Shown here one piece after another: positions 23,740 to 36,263 of a stretch of 64,000 bases of DNA (position 1 is its first letter; the number at the start of each line of letters is the position of its first letter). This DNA comes from Hetaerina americana (lineage: Eukaryota > Arthropoda > Insecta > Odonata > Calopterygidae): NCBI GenBank assembly GCA_022747635.1, contig JAKTNV010000024.1, positions 4,501,665 through 4,565,664 of the forward strand, in the 5' to 3' direction. Made by a program: the position numbers and the translations under genes. The notes beneath the pieces are model-generated. The model was not told the origin of the DNA. It searched no databases and was given only the letters and a program-made list of their open reading frames with translations.

Positions 23740-24720
23740 CGCGCCGAGTGGATGTATGGCCGGGGTGTGGTTTTGGGGGGCCACGAGCATCTCTGACAAC
23801 CGCGACACCCCCTCACCCTTGCGATCCAGCCTCATTCTCCACCCGCATTCCCACCCCCGCATTCGCCCCGCCCCGGCTTCTCATCTCGTCTCGACCCCCA
23901 ATCATTCTCCCATTTCTCCACAATTCGTTTTCCGCTTCCGTCTCTCGCAATCCCGCCTTCCCTTTCCACTCGCTCCCCTTATCCAGTTCCGATTACCCAT
24001 TAGCAGCCACCCGCCCATCCCTCCCGCTTAGCCAAAACTCTGGCCTTAACTTCGCGTCACGTAGCCGTCGTCGGAATCACAGTTCTCTCGAGGGGCTGGG
24101 GAGAGAGTTCTCGTCTTAAGCTTCCTCGATTCAATTTTTTTCCTTTTCTCTCTCTCTCTCATCCCTCGGGTTATCTTCGGAGCCACGTGGAGTCCTTGAG
24201 GGAAAAGCGAGGAGGCGCCAGGGTTGTCACCGGCTCCCCGTGCAAACCCGCACGCGCCTGGCTTCGCGCGTCAAATGAATCGAGCGATAAAATAATGTTT
24301 CGTCATTTGGGGCGTAAAAATAGCGTTTGTAGGTGTGCGGCGGGGTGTTCTAAACTTTTATGGCCATTTCTCCCAGCTTCCCTTTTGAACTCTCCTTTGC
24401 GTTGTTTTTGTTTGTTTGTCTTTCCTTCGCCGTTTTATGGCTTTAGGAAATGATTTTATATTCACCTCTGCATCCTCCGCTTCCCTTCTTACGTGTCGCA
24501 CTTACTTCGCTCTGCCCTTTCTTTCTCTCTCCTTTGGGTCTTCCCTACTCCCTGACCCATTAAGCCCTTTCTTGCTGCGTCGCATTCGCTTCTCGTCTTC
24601 GTAAGTCGGTCCATCGGGTGAGTGTAAACCCTCCCCTCTCTCTGTTCAATGAAAAACCTGCCCGCGTTTGGGCTCTGCTTCCTGTCACCGTCGCCTGCGA
24701 GCAAGCTGGCGAATGCACCC
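23740..24720. other. CpG/pyrimidine-rich island
   Basis: Strongly C/T-rich on the plus strand. Frames up to 162 codons overlap in two registers (Pro/Ser-rich) and are taken as artefacts of composition. Confidence 0.45.
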
Positions 24721-27480
24721 CGTCTGGGTTGTGCGATAGTTAAGTCGGTCTTAGTCCTGCGATGGTTCAGGGCCGCGGGATTTGGGTTACGTCACGTATA
24801 ACGGTTTGGGCTCCATTCAAATTCTAACAGGCCCTATTTAATGCGATTTGGTGCCCTAAATTTTTTTGTCCGACCTCACTCTTGAGCAATTAACAATTAT
24901 TTCGCATTTTACTTATTACATAAATATTTTACGAGGCATTTGCTGAGTATTCGTTCTCAGATACGTTTTCCATGAAATCGCGTCAGTAGTCAGTAGCCAA
25001 TGATTCAAGGTAGTATCTTTTGGCTTTGGTAGAAACTTAATGAAATTTTGAAAAGTCATCCTTGAGCACTCATGCCCGCAGTTGTGCCTTTTCCACGCCA
25101 TAGGCATTTCGCATGTATTCCAATGTGTGGCGCCGCGCTTTATGCATATTTTGGTCATCGGTCAATATCTTTGCCCTTTTTTGGCAAATACTTCTGTTAA
25201 GTCTTCACCTATACCATACAATGCGGGTAATCAGAAATGTGTCATCGAAGAAAATCACCAATCATCTAAAATTATTGCAGATTAATTTCGTGGTGATTTT
25301 TCCTAAGAAACGATGGAAACGTGATGAAGTAAACCAAATCGAAGTTTTTGTCTCTCTTTCCGTCTTGAAATTTTGGTGATTATCAATTTTCGCAATTATA
25401 GGAATGGAAAAAAATACAATGAAGTTTCAAGTATTTGTCGAATGTGGGTGTCGAGGTAACATCGGAGCAGGAAATGTGTATGGAAGGCTATTGGAGAATG
25501 TAATCAAATGCCGAATCGACTTCACCTTGGTGAGACTGACGTATATAAATGAAGAGAAAATGTGTACCACCACGACCTGGTAGAGATGGAGAGCGTGCTG
25601 AGGTGAAACTCAAACTGAGATAGAACACAACTTGACGGAAAAATGCTTTCGACTGTTTCATCATAACCAGCGATGAAAAGCTGAGGAGAAAAGAAGAGAG
25701 CAGCTACGAAGGAAAGTAGGTGGAATGATACGAAGAAGACAGTCGAAGAAGCAGAAGAGAACTGGCATTTGAAAGTCGTCTGAGGGCTGACACCGCACGG
25801 CAGAGGGGAGTGACGAAGAAAAGTGGACTTAAAGAGAGAAGAAAATACTAGAAACCAAGGAATGAAGCCGAAGTCTTTTGCAAGAAGTTGCGCGTCTACA
25901 TTATACAGGGTTTGAAGACGGGTGGTTTGAGAGCTGTTCCTTAGAAACCAGCGAAAACTTCTACAAGGAAACGTGGAAGCAGTATAACAAGAGGAGTGAA
26001 AATATACTCCTGAGAAAACGAATGCGTATTAAGAAATTGCCATTTCAATTAGCTGATGAGAAAATAAAGGTGTAGGCAACCGTCAAAGAATTACGTCGAA
26101 GAAATTGACTAAGGGCCGAAACTTGCGTGGTGTTGAAGGGCTTGAATGAGACGAATTGCTGGAAAAATTTTCCTTCGGAAGAATGAAGTCATTTGAAGGG
26201 AAGTAAGAAAAATGGAAGTTTAAATGAGCAAACCAGTTGGGCATGGGCGCAAACTCTCGCCGACATTGTGCAACCTACGCTTGGGAAGACAAGTGAAAGA
26301 AGTTTAAGGAATTGGTACCAAGGAAGTGAATATGAATGGAAGGATATTAGCATGCTCCTTTTCGGAGATGACAGAGCACAAATTTGAGAATGAACCGCAA
26401 GTATCCTTCATAACTATTGATAGAGAATTGCTACAAGTCATGCGATTTTGTGCGCTCCAAGTAATGGATTGGATTGTTTCTCCATGAGCAAACGGCTAGC
26501 AATTTTGGGGCGGAAATAGTTTTGACTGCGTCTCTATTCCTCAAAAAGAGTTATGCAATAGTGAATAGCCAATGAAGGGTTTTTTACGACTTTTTCTCTT
26601 TGAATCACTTCCCGTACAATTTCATGGGGAAGTTACGTCTTAGCTGTAAGGCGTCGTTGGGAGTTATTTTAATTGCGACATTTAATTGCGGATAGGTGTG
26701 TCCGGAAAAGATTTTTCGCGAGTACCCGAGATGTTTCCGTCTTATGTTTTCTACTTTACCCTGTGTTACTTCGCGTTTCGACCAAAAATGTCCCCAGCGG
26801 TCTTCTTCCTTCCTCACGTCGTATCTTCTCGACCTCTCCTCGCCTGTTCTCTTTCCCCTGCCATCTATCTCTCTATGTCCTTTTCCTCTTCAGCCACTCT
26901 ATTCTCTCCAATCCTTCAATCCCCTAGTGTAGTACATACACGAACATCGTGTGAATGACTGTCTGCACCAAGGAATATTTACTAGTAAATTATCATCTGA
27001 GGTGAGCACATAGTATCGCGTAGTTAAGGATGGTATAGTTATAATTAATTTTCTTTAATGATATATATGCTGTATTAATGCCTGGGAGAAATAAATGGTC
27101 TTCTGCTAATGGCATACGTAAACCTCCTTTACATTTTTATCAGGGGAAAATGCAGGAAAATCCCTGCACATTTCTTTTTATGTCTAATAAAAAGGTTTAA
27201 TTTAAGTTAGAATGTTGGCCACTCTAATCATGCCTCCGTGCTCAACACTCATTATACGCATACAATCAGTATAGCATTTACACGCATGTAGTTATGTTAC
27301 TTCATGTTCTTAATTGTCTTGCTTAAAAATTAAATAAAATATTTTATGCCAAATCCAAGTGTGGCATCTATTGTTAAATTTAAAGTGTATTTGTAAGGGG
27401 AATTTTAGGTTCAAAATTTTATTTTGTTTAAAGAGCCATATAATGGCATTAAAAGGAGTAGCGCTACCTTTTATTTGCAC
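24720..27480. other. non-coding; contains a purine-rich block
   Basis: The block 25390-26400 is unusually A/G-rich on the plus strand, the reverse of the pyrimidine bias in most of the window, with many GAAG/AGAAG strings. It might be a decayed element inserted in the opposite orientation. No domain could be read from it. Confidence 0.4.
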
Positions 27481-28250
27481 GGCATCCTTCGATGATTTGA
27501 CCTAGTTGGTCGTACGCGAAATTTCCACTGTATCTCGAGGGGTCCACATCCTACCAACTAAACCAGACCAGGCGCTTTCTTCCCAGACTCAGTAGCGATC
27601 GCAGGGTTTCACCTAACTCAAATCCACCATGTTTTTGCTCACCTCAACGACTCGTGAACTCCGGCTGCTCCTCAATGCCCCTGCCTGGCCGTGCCGCACC
27701 CCTTGGCCTCCCCCTCCCTCCGTCTACGGGACCTAGCTGCGACCACCGCTCGGCCACTCCACTCTTCCCCCCGCTCCGCCCCTGGCGTCCCAGACATCTC
27801 GAGACGCCTCTGTAGCACCATTCTTTTATTTTACGTTCGCTCCCGAGTGACTGGGAGAGTGGGGGGAGGATTTGATGGACCCCCGTCCGCTTGTTGCAGT
27901 ATGGGAACAAGGTTCAGAAGGGTTGGTGTGTCGGGGTCGAGCTGAAGGGGGAGCGCTCTTTTCCTTCCTTCGTTCCTCGGTCCATTCCTCTCTCGAGCGT
28001 CTCTGTCTCTCTCGCTCCTCTTCCCGTTCTCCGTCTCCCCAGCGAATCGACGCACTCGTCCCCGAATGCATGCATTTCTTCCTCTTCTCGTGCGTGCTTT
28101 TCTCTTTCTCGTCACTCTCTCCAGCCTCGACGCCCTCTCTCCTGGCGGCCTAACAGCGTCGTCGACGAAAACAGTGTACGAGTTACCCCACTTGCGATAC
28201 GCTCGTTGTTTTAAGACGGTACACAAACCGACACACGTGCTTGGGTTACG
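27480..28250. other. CpG/pyrimidine-rich island
   Basis: C/T-rich and CpG-dense, most strongly at 27650-28150. A 131-codon minus-strand frame is Arg-rich and compositional. Confidence 0.45.
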
Positions 28251-31200
28251 TTAACCCATCTGCTTGATGCCCTTGGAACACTCGAGCATGTGAATTCCAA
28301 GCAATGCGGCCTTCCTTATGCCCGAGTTTCGTGAAAAACAGCAAGTGGAACAGTCCCACTTTAGCTGAATGCTTGAATTTAGCATGCCTTCGGGCCTAAC
28401 CTGGTGGGTTTCACCCTCGCCTACCAAAACCCGTCTCCGGATTTTTTATATTGGGTAATTATTTCTATTGATGAAAATGTTTTATCCTTAGCAATATTTT
28501 CAAATTGAATGAATATTATTGTTTCCCAAAATATGGCGCGCGGACCTTAACGATATAATACGGATTCATTGATGATAACTTCATTTTTATTCAATTCTAG
28601 AAAAATATTGAATGAAGGGTTTAAAATTACTTCAGCGAATTATTTTTAGAATTCTGAATCCGTTTCATTATTTAAACCGCCGCTAATAAATTATTTAAGC
28701 TGAAATGATGCGTGGCGTGCAGAAGGGAAAATTTTTTAGCATGTGGTACGCTAATATAGTTTGCGATAGTCTGCCCAGCGCATGCAACATAGCAACCCTT
28801 TGGATTGATTTTATTTTATATCTATTCTGGTGGAGCCTGTTAACTTTGTTGATTTTCCTCCACGGTCAGTTCCATCGCCACTTCTTTGTGAGCATGAATA
28901 GGGCGTGAGGCTCCTTAAAGCGAGTCGGCAAATAAAATCCGGTTCGGACAATTTTGTGATGGCTCTCATGGATTGTGGATTGCTTTAGGGATGCACATGG
29001 ATAAATTTATCGCGGAGAGTAGGTTTGGATGTCTTATTTTACCAGAAAAAATTGAAGTCGCGGCTTAGAGCTCAGTAACCATGGGTAATCGAATACCGCG
29101 TGTATTAGTTTGAATCCACCTCCAATCTGCGCAAATTTTATCCCTCATGAGATTAAGACTACGGATGAATTTCGAGTATGCGCTTAATTCAAAACGTTGA
29201 TGAAGGTCTTGAAATTTTTATGTGATTTTGGGTGTTTTGGGCGTATGCCTAAGAAGTGCTTAATATATCTTGTCCTGAAAATGTCTCAGTTATCCTGCAG
29301 TGTCTTGGAGCCCAAAGCTAAGAAGTGAAGGTAAACTTCACGAATTGAGTTTGTATGACGCCCCTCTACTCTTGAAGAGACTTAGAAAAAGACTGCACCG
29401 TCCTCCAAATGGGTCGTGTACATTTGGGTTCGCCAACGTAACTAATTAGCCCGCGTGATAATTTCGTTCTCTCGTAACCAACATAAATGACCTGAAATTA
29501 TCGAGCGTCTCGCGCCGTAAAAGGTATAGCCAAGTGTTGCTTGTGATACGTTACACTTTTTTGTCTAGTCTTATTGGCGAGTAACTGAAAAGTGCCCCTC
29601 CAGATTTACGCGGTGGCCGTAAAGTGCATATAAAAAGTCCATCAGGATTCTAGGTAATCTGGAAAACTCGAGGAACTTCGCTCCTCCGGAAAACTCGGAG
29701 AACATATTCAGGGATTTTGGCCAAATCGGGTTTTGAAACATTCAAGGAAAAACCGTTCCCTGTCTGTCGTTTTGAGCAGTTTATTGGTTCACATTCAGAT
29801 GTTGGGGAAAAACTTGCTTCGGCAGCGACGTTCTGCTTTTTTTTACTGTCTACCATTTTACGGTCGTTCGTAATTTTGGGTACCTGGGTGATATGTTTAC
29901 CAGAGGAAATACGTAGTTTTGCACCATGGCCCCATACTTTCTTTGAAATGGTTTTCTGAACGATTACAGGAGTTGTTTTCAATGAACGGTGGTGACAAAA
30001 TATTAAAGCTGATCTATCGTTTATTCAATCGCTGCTGATATATTTCACTTAGTTCGAAATTTCGAAACGCTCTGTAAAACTGGAACGATTACCCCGCGCA
30101 AATATTCATAGCGTGAATTTTTTAACGGCTGGGTAGAGCATACTCTTCATTTAAAGCTTTCACGCACTCTTTATTGAACCAGGCAATGTCTAGGGTCCAT
30201 GAATATGACTTGAATAACTGATGAACGAATATCGTCTGCCCATCTTCTTCGCATAGGTTACCTATTTTGGCAGGGTTAGGCTCAGGAAAGTCGTTCTTGT
30301 AAAGGCGGGATTGTCACGCGCTACCTCGTGGCTGAAGTCACTCGAGAAGCACGCTTGCTGCAGCGAGACGAGTCGAGAAATGAGGATGCCAAATATTTTT
30401 TTGGGTGGTGTGGGCCTCTCACCGAGCGGCCGTCGGAGTGCATTGCGCTCTCTCGGTCACCGTCGGTTCTCCTTATATCTCGTTGGGAGAAAAACTTGCC
30501 TAATGGCCGCGCCAGCGGAGTGCTCTGGCTCGACAGGGACTGAGTTAGCACGAAAGTTATGTCCAAGTCCCTTTTCCCGAGCGGGTAAATTTCTCAAGAG
30601 AGGCCGACTTTCGAGTTTTCACCCGATGTGTATTCTTCCTTCCGTTTCTTCGCATTACCTTGAATACGCGAAGCTTCTTTGAAACATCCTACGATCTATT
30701 TTCCTTAATTTATTATAAGCCTCTTCTCCAAGCATTTAATTCTACGGTTTTCGCATCGCGAATTCCATTGGGGCGTTGGGCCTTGGATGCAGACTGAATG
30801 CCAAACACCAAGCGCAATCCGTTGGCGACACGCTGATTTTAGCTCGTCTAACCTTGTTTGTTATTATAGCAATGTTAATTTTATCTGTGCTAACAGCCTT
30901 TCAGACCAAGAAAATAACACGCAGCCTCGTAAACTTGTTTCCTTGCATCCCTCACCCTGACCTTCTAAAAAATTGTTGTGCATTCATTCGTTTACTCTGC
31001 TTTTAAATTTCTCTCGCGAATTACGGAATTCCTGCGAAAGAGTAGGGAACATTATAATGGTCTGGGAAAAGTTGGCCTTGTGTTTCAGAAAAATAAATAA
31101 TGTGAACTATAACTTGGCAGAGAAACTCTGTCCTCGCTAAATGTGGTTGTTTCATCGCATGTAATTGACCAGCGCACTTGAAAATAGGACCAGTTGTTTA

Positions 31201-32060
31201 TTAGAATCTGTAATTTCTACTCCGACGGATTTTGATCATATGGCGCGTGGATCGTGAGGTTACTGTGAATATATATGTATTGACGACAGCGTGCTGCTGA
31301 AGCCGAGCCATTCCTGCGGATACATTTTCTGAGAGCAAATTTGTTACAATTAAACTATGTTTCTGATCGAAACACGGGTCTTATCTAAATAAAATATTGC
31401 GAAATCAGAAATTTATAATTTCTCATTTCTACTGGGATCTATTTCATTAATTTTCCTTTGTAACCGCCTGTTATATAATTTGTGGTTAGATGGAATTATT
31501 TGTGCTCAAATAGCAAATAACGTCACAGTTATATCAGTTACCGACGAACGATCGTAGAGCATGTTATTAGGATCTTGAAGTATGTGAATACCTGTGTGTA
31601 TTAACCTGGATGCATATTAGTCATGATGAATTATGAAATGATGGCATAATATTAACCATCGAATTTATTATATCAAATGGAATATCTTTTAACATAGATG
31701 GTATATTTATATGCAAAAAATCTTATGCTGCAACCTAATTTTTGCTGTTACACATTCCTATTGCCTGATTATAGAAAGTGGTGGTAGTTAAATTCCAAGT
31801 TATCACTGGTGAGCATAAGTTATTAGGGGGTGGCGACCGTCGTCTAAGGTTATTTGCGCTACTTGATAATTGGGTAATTTTATGGGGGTAGAATGTTCTG
31901 GGAATGGAGGGAGGGTAGAGAGAAACCCGGCGTCGGAAACAACCTACTCGAGATAATAGTAAAGGGTCAACAGTCAAACCTCCCATCTGAGGGATGGCGT
32001 GCTCACATAAAGTTCTCTGTACAAAGCACCCATATTAGGAATCGGGATAATACCGAAAAA
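28250..32060. other. non-coding, AT-rich, with one weak exon candidate
   Basis: Only the minus-strand frame at 29650-29957 is listed separately. A GC-richer patch at 30300-30680 holds no recognisable gene. Confidence 0.4.
29650..29957 (-). CDS. weak candidate for a terminal coding exon
   Basis: An open minus-strand frame of about 100 residues (KTISKKVWGHGAKL... to ...EVPRVFQIT, stop at 29650) begins just after a plausible acceptor (CGTTCAG before AAAACC, near 29957). The composition is protein-like and Lys/Ser-rich. No family is recognised and no polyadenylation signal was found close downstream. Confidence 0.2.
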
Positions 32061-32064
32061 TCCT

Positions 32065-32132
32065 TCTATCTCCGGGATCCGAACCCAGAGGCCTTCCGGG
32101 TGGATAATCAGTACATTAAGCTACGCACCAAC
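32065..32132 (-). repeat. decayed tRNA-derived SINE head
   Basis: Read on the minus strand this has an A-box-like GTAGCTTAATG, a CCGGA anticodon-region block, and a T-arm CTGGGTTCGGATCCCGG with five base pairs. An ATTTTT-containing tail follows. The same order and several identical blocks (GTAGCTTAA, CCGGA, CTGGGTTCG, ATCCC, ATTTTT) occur in the tRNA-like unit at 18999-19092, so the two are probably related repeat copies. The acceptor stem does not pair, so it is not a working tRNA. Confidence 0.45.
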
Positions 32133-32219
32133 CCGATCCCCGTTGCCATTGACCTCCAGCGTATTTAAGTAAATTCCGTAAATTTAAGGCGACTTGAAAG
32201 ATAAGGGACAGAGGAGCAC

Positions 32220-33430
32220 CCGGCACTTAGTTTAAATCCGCGTTTGTCGTTGTGGTTCTTCCCCCGAGGCGTGTGCCTCTTCCCTCGGAGCGCCCCGGAC
32301 GCATCTACTCGACGAATCTGTCGCATTTCCCCGCCGCGTGGCTTTTGTCTGCCCGTCTTATCCTTGTTGACGCCCGTCCCTTCCCCACCGTCTCCTCTGG
32401 CGCTCATCCATTTCCCCGGCTCGGGCGGGTGGTGGTGGATTTTGCTAGTGACAATCATCCTCCGAGCATGGCTTGTTAACGTCTCCGCGGGACCCGGTTC
32501 GGTTCGCGCCAATCACTTTGGGCGTCGGAGGGAAAAAAATAAGGGAGCCCTCACCATATTTCATGCTTGTAGAAGGCGTGAGATAGGTTGGGGGTGTGGG
32601 AGAGCGCTTTCTGACGGACGGTACCCGTTGTCGCGTCGCTCAACCCTCCTCTATCCTCCCTCGCCCTCAGAATGGAAAAGCATTCGTTACGGGAGATGAT
32701 GATGGCCGTCGGTGTTGGCTCTGTTGATGGCGGTGCTGGCGGCGGGAGGCGTCGGTGAGGCTGGAGGAAGGCGTCCCGGGGTTCGTATTAAGAGAGGACG
32801 GGGGTTGGTTTTTAAGAGCGGTGATTTAGGCAGGAGGTGTGGGGGTGGTTATGTGGCGGATGGAAGGTCGTCGGAGATGGCGGCAGCGCGACTGTAGGTG
32901 CCAAATGGGTTGGAATGGAGGAAAATGACCACCGCCTGTCTGCATTTCGACTCTTTATGCATTTCTCATCCCTTTTCCCGTCCCATATCTCCCCGGGCGA
33001 GCCCTAGAAATAGTAACCCGCCACCCTCCCTCGTTCACTTGTTTTCACGGGTCCTCCCGTGATGGTGATGATGATGGTGGCGGGTCGGGGGGCGATGATG
33101 GCCGCGGTGACGTTTCCCTGGCGAAGTGGAGGGCCCGTGCTCTGTAGGGGGGCGGCGGAGGTGTGTGTGTAGAGCGGGAGTGTGTGGCATCGGTGAGGTT
33201 TGTGTGCTGGGGAGCGAATGTTGGGACTCTCGGCGAGGAATCCATTCGTGCGCCGTCATAATTCGGGTATATCGACTGAAGGCGTATTTTTTCGTCAAGG
33301 TTTTCTGTCGGGAGCATGGGTGTGTGAATTCGACGAGGATGTTGACCTCCGTGGAAATGGGTGGTGAAGAAATGCTGCGCAAGGGATATCAGAAAAATCA
33401 AAGGCATAGTTGGAGAGAGTAAAAACAAGT
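32220..33430. other. CpG-rich island, C-rich then G-rich
   Basis: C/T-rich and CpG-dense to about 32480, then G-rich from 32700 to 33230 (GGTGG and GGCGG strings). The His/Pro-rich minus-strand frames at 33035-33428 arise from (ATG)n/(GGT)n-like composition and are not accepted. Confidence 0.45.
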
Positions 33431-34150
33431 GGGTGCAAGATGGGACAAATGATAGGATAAAAGGACAAGAGGGATGGGTTTTGACGCTTCATTGCGTGTC
33501 CTTATAGAAAGTTAAGAGAGATTTAAGAGTAATCTTGTGTAACATTAATCATTCCTTTATTTGAGCCATTTTCTATTAAGAGAATTAATCAACCTGTAAG
33601 AATACTTCCAAATGTGTACTCTTTACCATAAGAGCGCGCGGTAGAAGTATTGGGATACGTAATCGCAGTTTAAAACGCCCTCTTCGTGCATAAATGCACT
33701 CTTTTCTTTTCCTTACAAAAAGGTACTCGTTATGTATATTAATAGCTGCGCTGATAATTACTAAGATATGAGTTGGAGTTTCCTTCGGTTATTTACATGT
33801 GGAGGGGATATAAATAAATATTTAAAATGCCTTATGTATTATAAGGGCGGTCCTTTAGTAGTAGAGGTCTCCATTGGACTTTAATTTCCAAGGATATTAT
33901 TCGCTCAATGGTCGTCTTTTTGGTGGCGGTGAGTAATTTGCCGACACCTAACCGACATCGGGGTTGTCGACCGCGTCTTTATCCTGTGGACATTGGCGTT
34001 GATGAAATGAGGAAGCCGCTGTTATGTATGGTGATACATAGCTTGGGGAAACTTTATTTTTTTACTCCGGGAAATCCCGAAGACATTTCACAAGTATCGC
34101 CCGTGACTGGTACTAGCCGTAAAGCCGCGCATTACACCCCGGAGCGTGCC
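33430..34150. other. non-coding, nothing recognised
   Basis: AT-rich sequence with no supported frame. Confidence 0.5.
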
Positions 34151-35040
34151 CGAACTTCATTTCGTCCGGAAGTAAAGCCGCGCCCCTCCCTCTCTACGAT
34201 TTCCGAAACGTTGGTGGGTTAGGAAGGAGGGATGTGGCTGCGGCAGTGGTGAGGGACGGTGGTGGATTTCGCCCACGCGCGTTACCGCTCTAACCCCCTC
34301 TCCCGTCCCTCTCCCTCTTGCCGCCCAACCCCCTATCCCGCACCCCGCGCGTCGTATTTTTAACGGACCCATTACCCTTGTTTCCTCCCGGCTGCGTTTC
34401 TACCTCCCATCGCCTGTTGCCCCGATTCCGGGGAACGTGTTGCTCCTGCGGTGCGGGTGTGGGGAGACGGACCGATGGGAGAAAGGGCGGGGGTTCGTGG
34501 GAGGCAGTGGACGGTTGAGAGTGGGCGGCTGCACACGTTACGCGTCGGGTTCCGCGGAGGGGGCGAGGGTAGGGGCGCCGGAGATGTATGTCACGCACTA
34601 TTTCGGGGTCACCACCCATAAGGGAGTTCATTACATTGTTTCCAACGGGCCCCTCACCCTGCCTCCCTCCCCCCCTCTCTTATCCCAATGGGTGAGAGGT
34701 GGAAGGAAGATGGATCGGGTGTGTTTTAGGGCCGTTAAGGCGCAAGGAAAGAGCCGCGCCGGGAAATATTTCTTCGCCGCTCCCGGTTCCCACCCCACCC
34801 ATAGCGGGCGAGCGGATTGTGTCTTGAAAGATTTCGTTACGGTGATCTTCTTTTCTCTCTGTCTCGCGCCGTCCATTCGATCAGTCTCTGTTCGTTTCGG
34901 TCCGCGTGTGGCTCACTGCCCTCCCGCGGGGCAGGTCGAAGGTCTGGGAGGGCTGGGGGTGCGATTCGGGAGGTCTAAGAGGGAATGGATTAATTGGCCC
35001 CCGGGTCAGCTCCGTGAGAGTAGCTCGATTGGGAAATGAA
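34150..35040. other. CpG-rich island
   Basis: Dense CpG with alternating C-rich and G-rich tracts. A plus-strand frame of 200 codons (34437-35039) has no recognised domain and overlaps other frames, so it is left uncalled. Confidence 0.45.
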
Positions 35041-35184
35041 ACATTTACCCTGGCATGCGGAAGCGACCCATTGCTTGGATCTAATGAAATACTATCGTAG
35101 CGTGGCAGCGAGAAGCCATTGGATATTTTTTCTCCTGGGAAATTCAATCTGAAGTGATGTTCTAGATTTCGGATGTAATTTTGT

Positions 35185-35310
35185 TAGTTTCGAGGAATGA
35201 GAATTATTTTTGACTTTGCGGCAAATTGATCGGTCCTCAGCTATCTGCTGAATATTAGCGATGTCTATGGCTTTGAGCTTCGTACGACGTCTTCCCGATG
35301 GCTTCATTTC
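35185..35310 (-). pseudogene. possible LINE reverse transcriptase C-terminal relic
   Basis: The minus-strand translation contains GRRRTKLKAIDIANIQ followed by QIAEDRSICRKVKNNSHS. Many arthropod non-LTR retrotransposons end their ORF2 with a comparable pattern: a Gly-Arg-x-Arg-Thr block, then an A-(E/Q)-D-R-x-x-W-R block, then the stop. Here the usual Trp is Cys, a one-base change. Upstream residues do not continue as reverse transcriptase, so at most a short fragment survives. Confidence 0.3.
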
Positions 35311-35543
35311 CCCTTTATTCTTTATATACACAATATACGCACGCAATATACACAAGCTGAATGTTGGTCGATTCATGTTGCATTCATTCTCTAACGACCC
35401 CCCCCTAAATTTTGCACTGCGAACCATTTGTTCACTGCCAGGTGTTTTGCTTCGTGGCAAGAACTACCATGAATAGGTGAATATTTAATTTAATCATTTA
35501 TTTATGTCCGCCTCTGCATTGATACACTCGGGATGTAAATATA

Positions 35544-35576
35544 CGAGGGTCATCCGGAAAGTAGTACCCGTTCGTG
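35544..35576 (+). repeat. 33 bp mariner inverted repeat, left
   Basis: Perfect inverted match to 36264-36296. Confidence 0.95.
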
Positions 35577-35695
35577 CCGCATGAAGTGCTGACGACGCGA
35601 GTAGCCGCTGGACGAGGTCAGATAGCTTCAGTGGCTTGTCTGCCTTCTCTGAGCCAAGTTGCGTGACGCTAGCATTGCCTGTGTTGTTTCTGTGA

Positions 35696-36103
35696 TTGTT
35701 TACAATGTTTAAAAAAATTGAGAACGCCGCCAGTTGTGAAGTGAGGGCAGTGATTAAATTCCTCAATGCAAGAAACGTTCGCCCATGTGATATTCATCGC
35801 CAATTAAAGGAGGTGTATGGAGACAATGTAATGGACGAGTCGTCTGTTCGGCGGTGGTGTCGCAACTTCAACATGGGGAGGGGGAACACACACGACGATG
35901 AGCGTTCGGGGAGACCGTCTGTCATTACAGACCAACTGGTGAGCTCAGTTGACGAATTCGTGAGGAACGATCGGCGCGTCACAATTGATGACATCTGTGA
36001 GCATTTTCCCAATGTTTCTCGAACAATTGTTCATGAAATTGTTAAACACCATCTGCATTATGCAAAAATTTGTGCAAGATGGGTCCCTCGCGTATCTCAA
36101 TGA
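35696..36103 (+). pseudogene. mariner transposase N-terminal fragment (DNA-binding domain)
   Basis: 135 residues; the start may be the second ATG at 35705 (MFKKIENAASCEVR). It contains the two helix-turn-helix units that bind the inverted ends (about residues 8-60 and 80-120, with the SGRPS hinge at 71-75) and reaches the linker motif ARWVPR (127-132). It then hits a stop created by the deletion junction. The catalytic D,D34D domain is absent. If translated, such a protein could bind ends without cutting and might compete with full transposase, which is inference only. Confidence 0.85.
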
Positions 36104-36197
36104 GCTGGCGGCGAAGGACTATGCAGCAGGAATACAGAAACTTGTCACACGTTATGACAAATGCCTTAATTTGCTTGGAGATTATGTTGAGAAGTAG
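36096..36197 (+). pseudogene. mariner transposase C-terminal remnant
   Basis: In another register the last 33 codons of a mariner transposase follow the deletion point (LNELAAKDYAAGIQKLV...GDYVEK, TAG at 36195-36197). This is the canonical family ending with the aromatic-acidic tail. An AATAAA polyadenylation signal lies shortly after, near 36216. The junction with the N-terminal part is at about 36090-36100 and shifts the frame. Confidence 0.85.
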
Positions 36198-36263
36198 TTT
36201 AAAGTATCCTCTTTCAAATAAAATTTTTTATGTTTGTTAATATTTACTTTTGTCTTTTTATTT

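Noticed and set aside
27480..27610. tRNA-like A-box string on the minus strand (GGTTTAGTTGGTAGGATG)
   Set aside because: No B box or T-arm at the expected distance.
33035..33428. His- and Pro-rich minus-strand frames
   Set aside because: Produced by GATGATGGTGG-type low-complexity DNA.
34437..35039. 200-codon plus-strand frame
   Set aside because: Lies in a CpG island with alternating G- and C-rich tracts; no recognisable motif or splice context.
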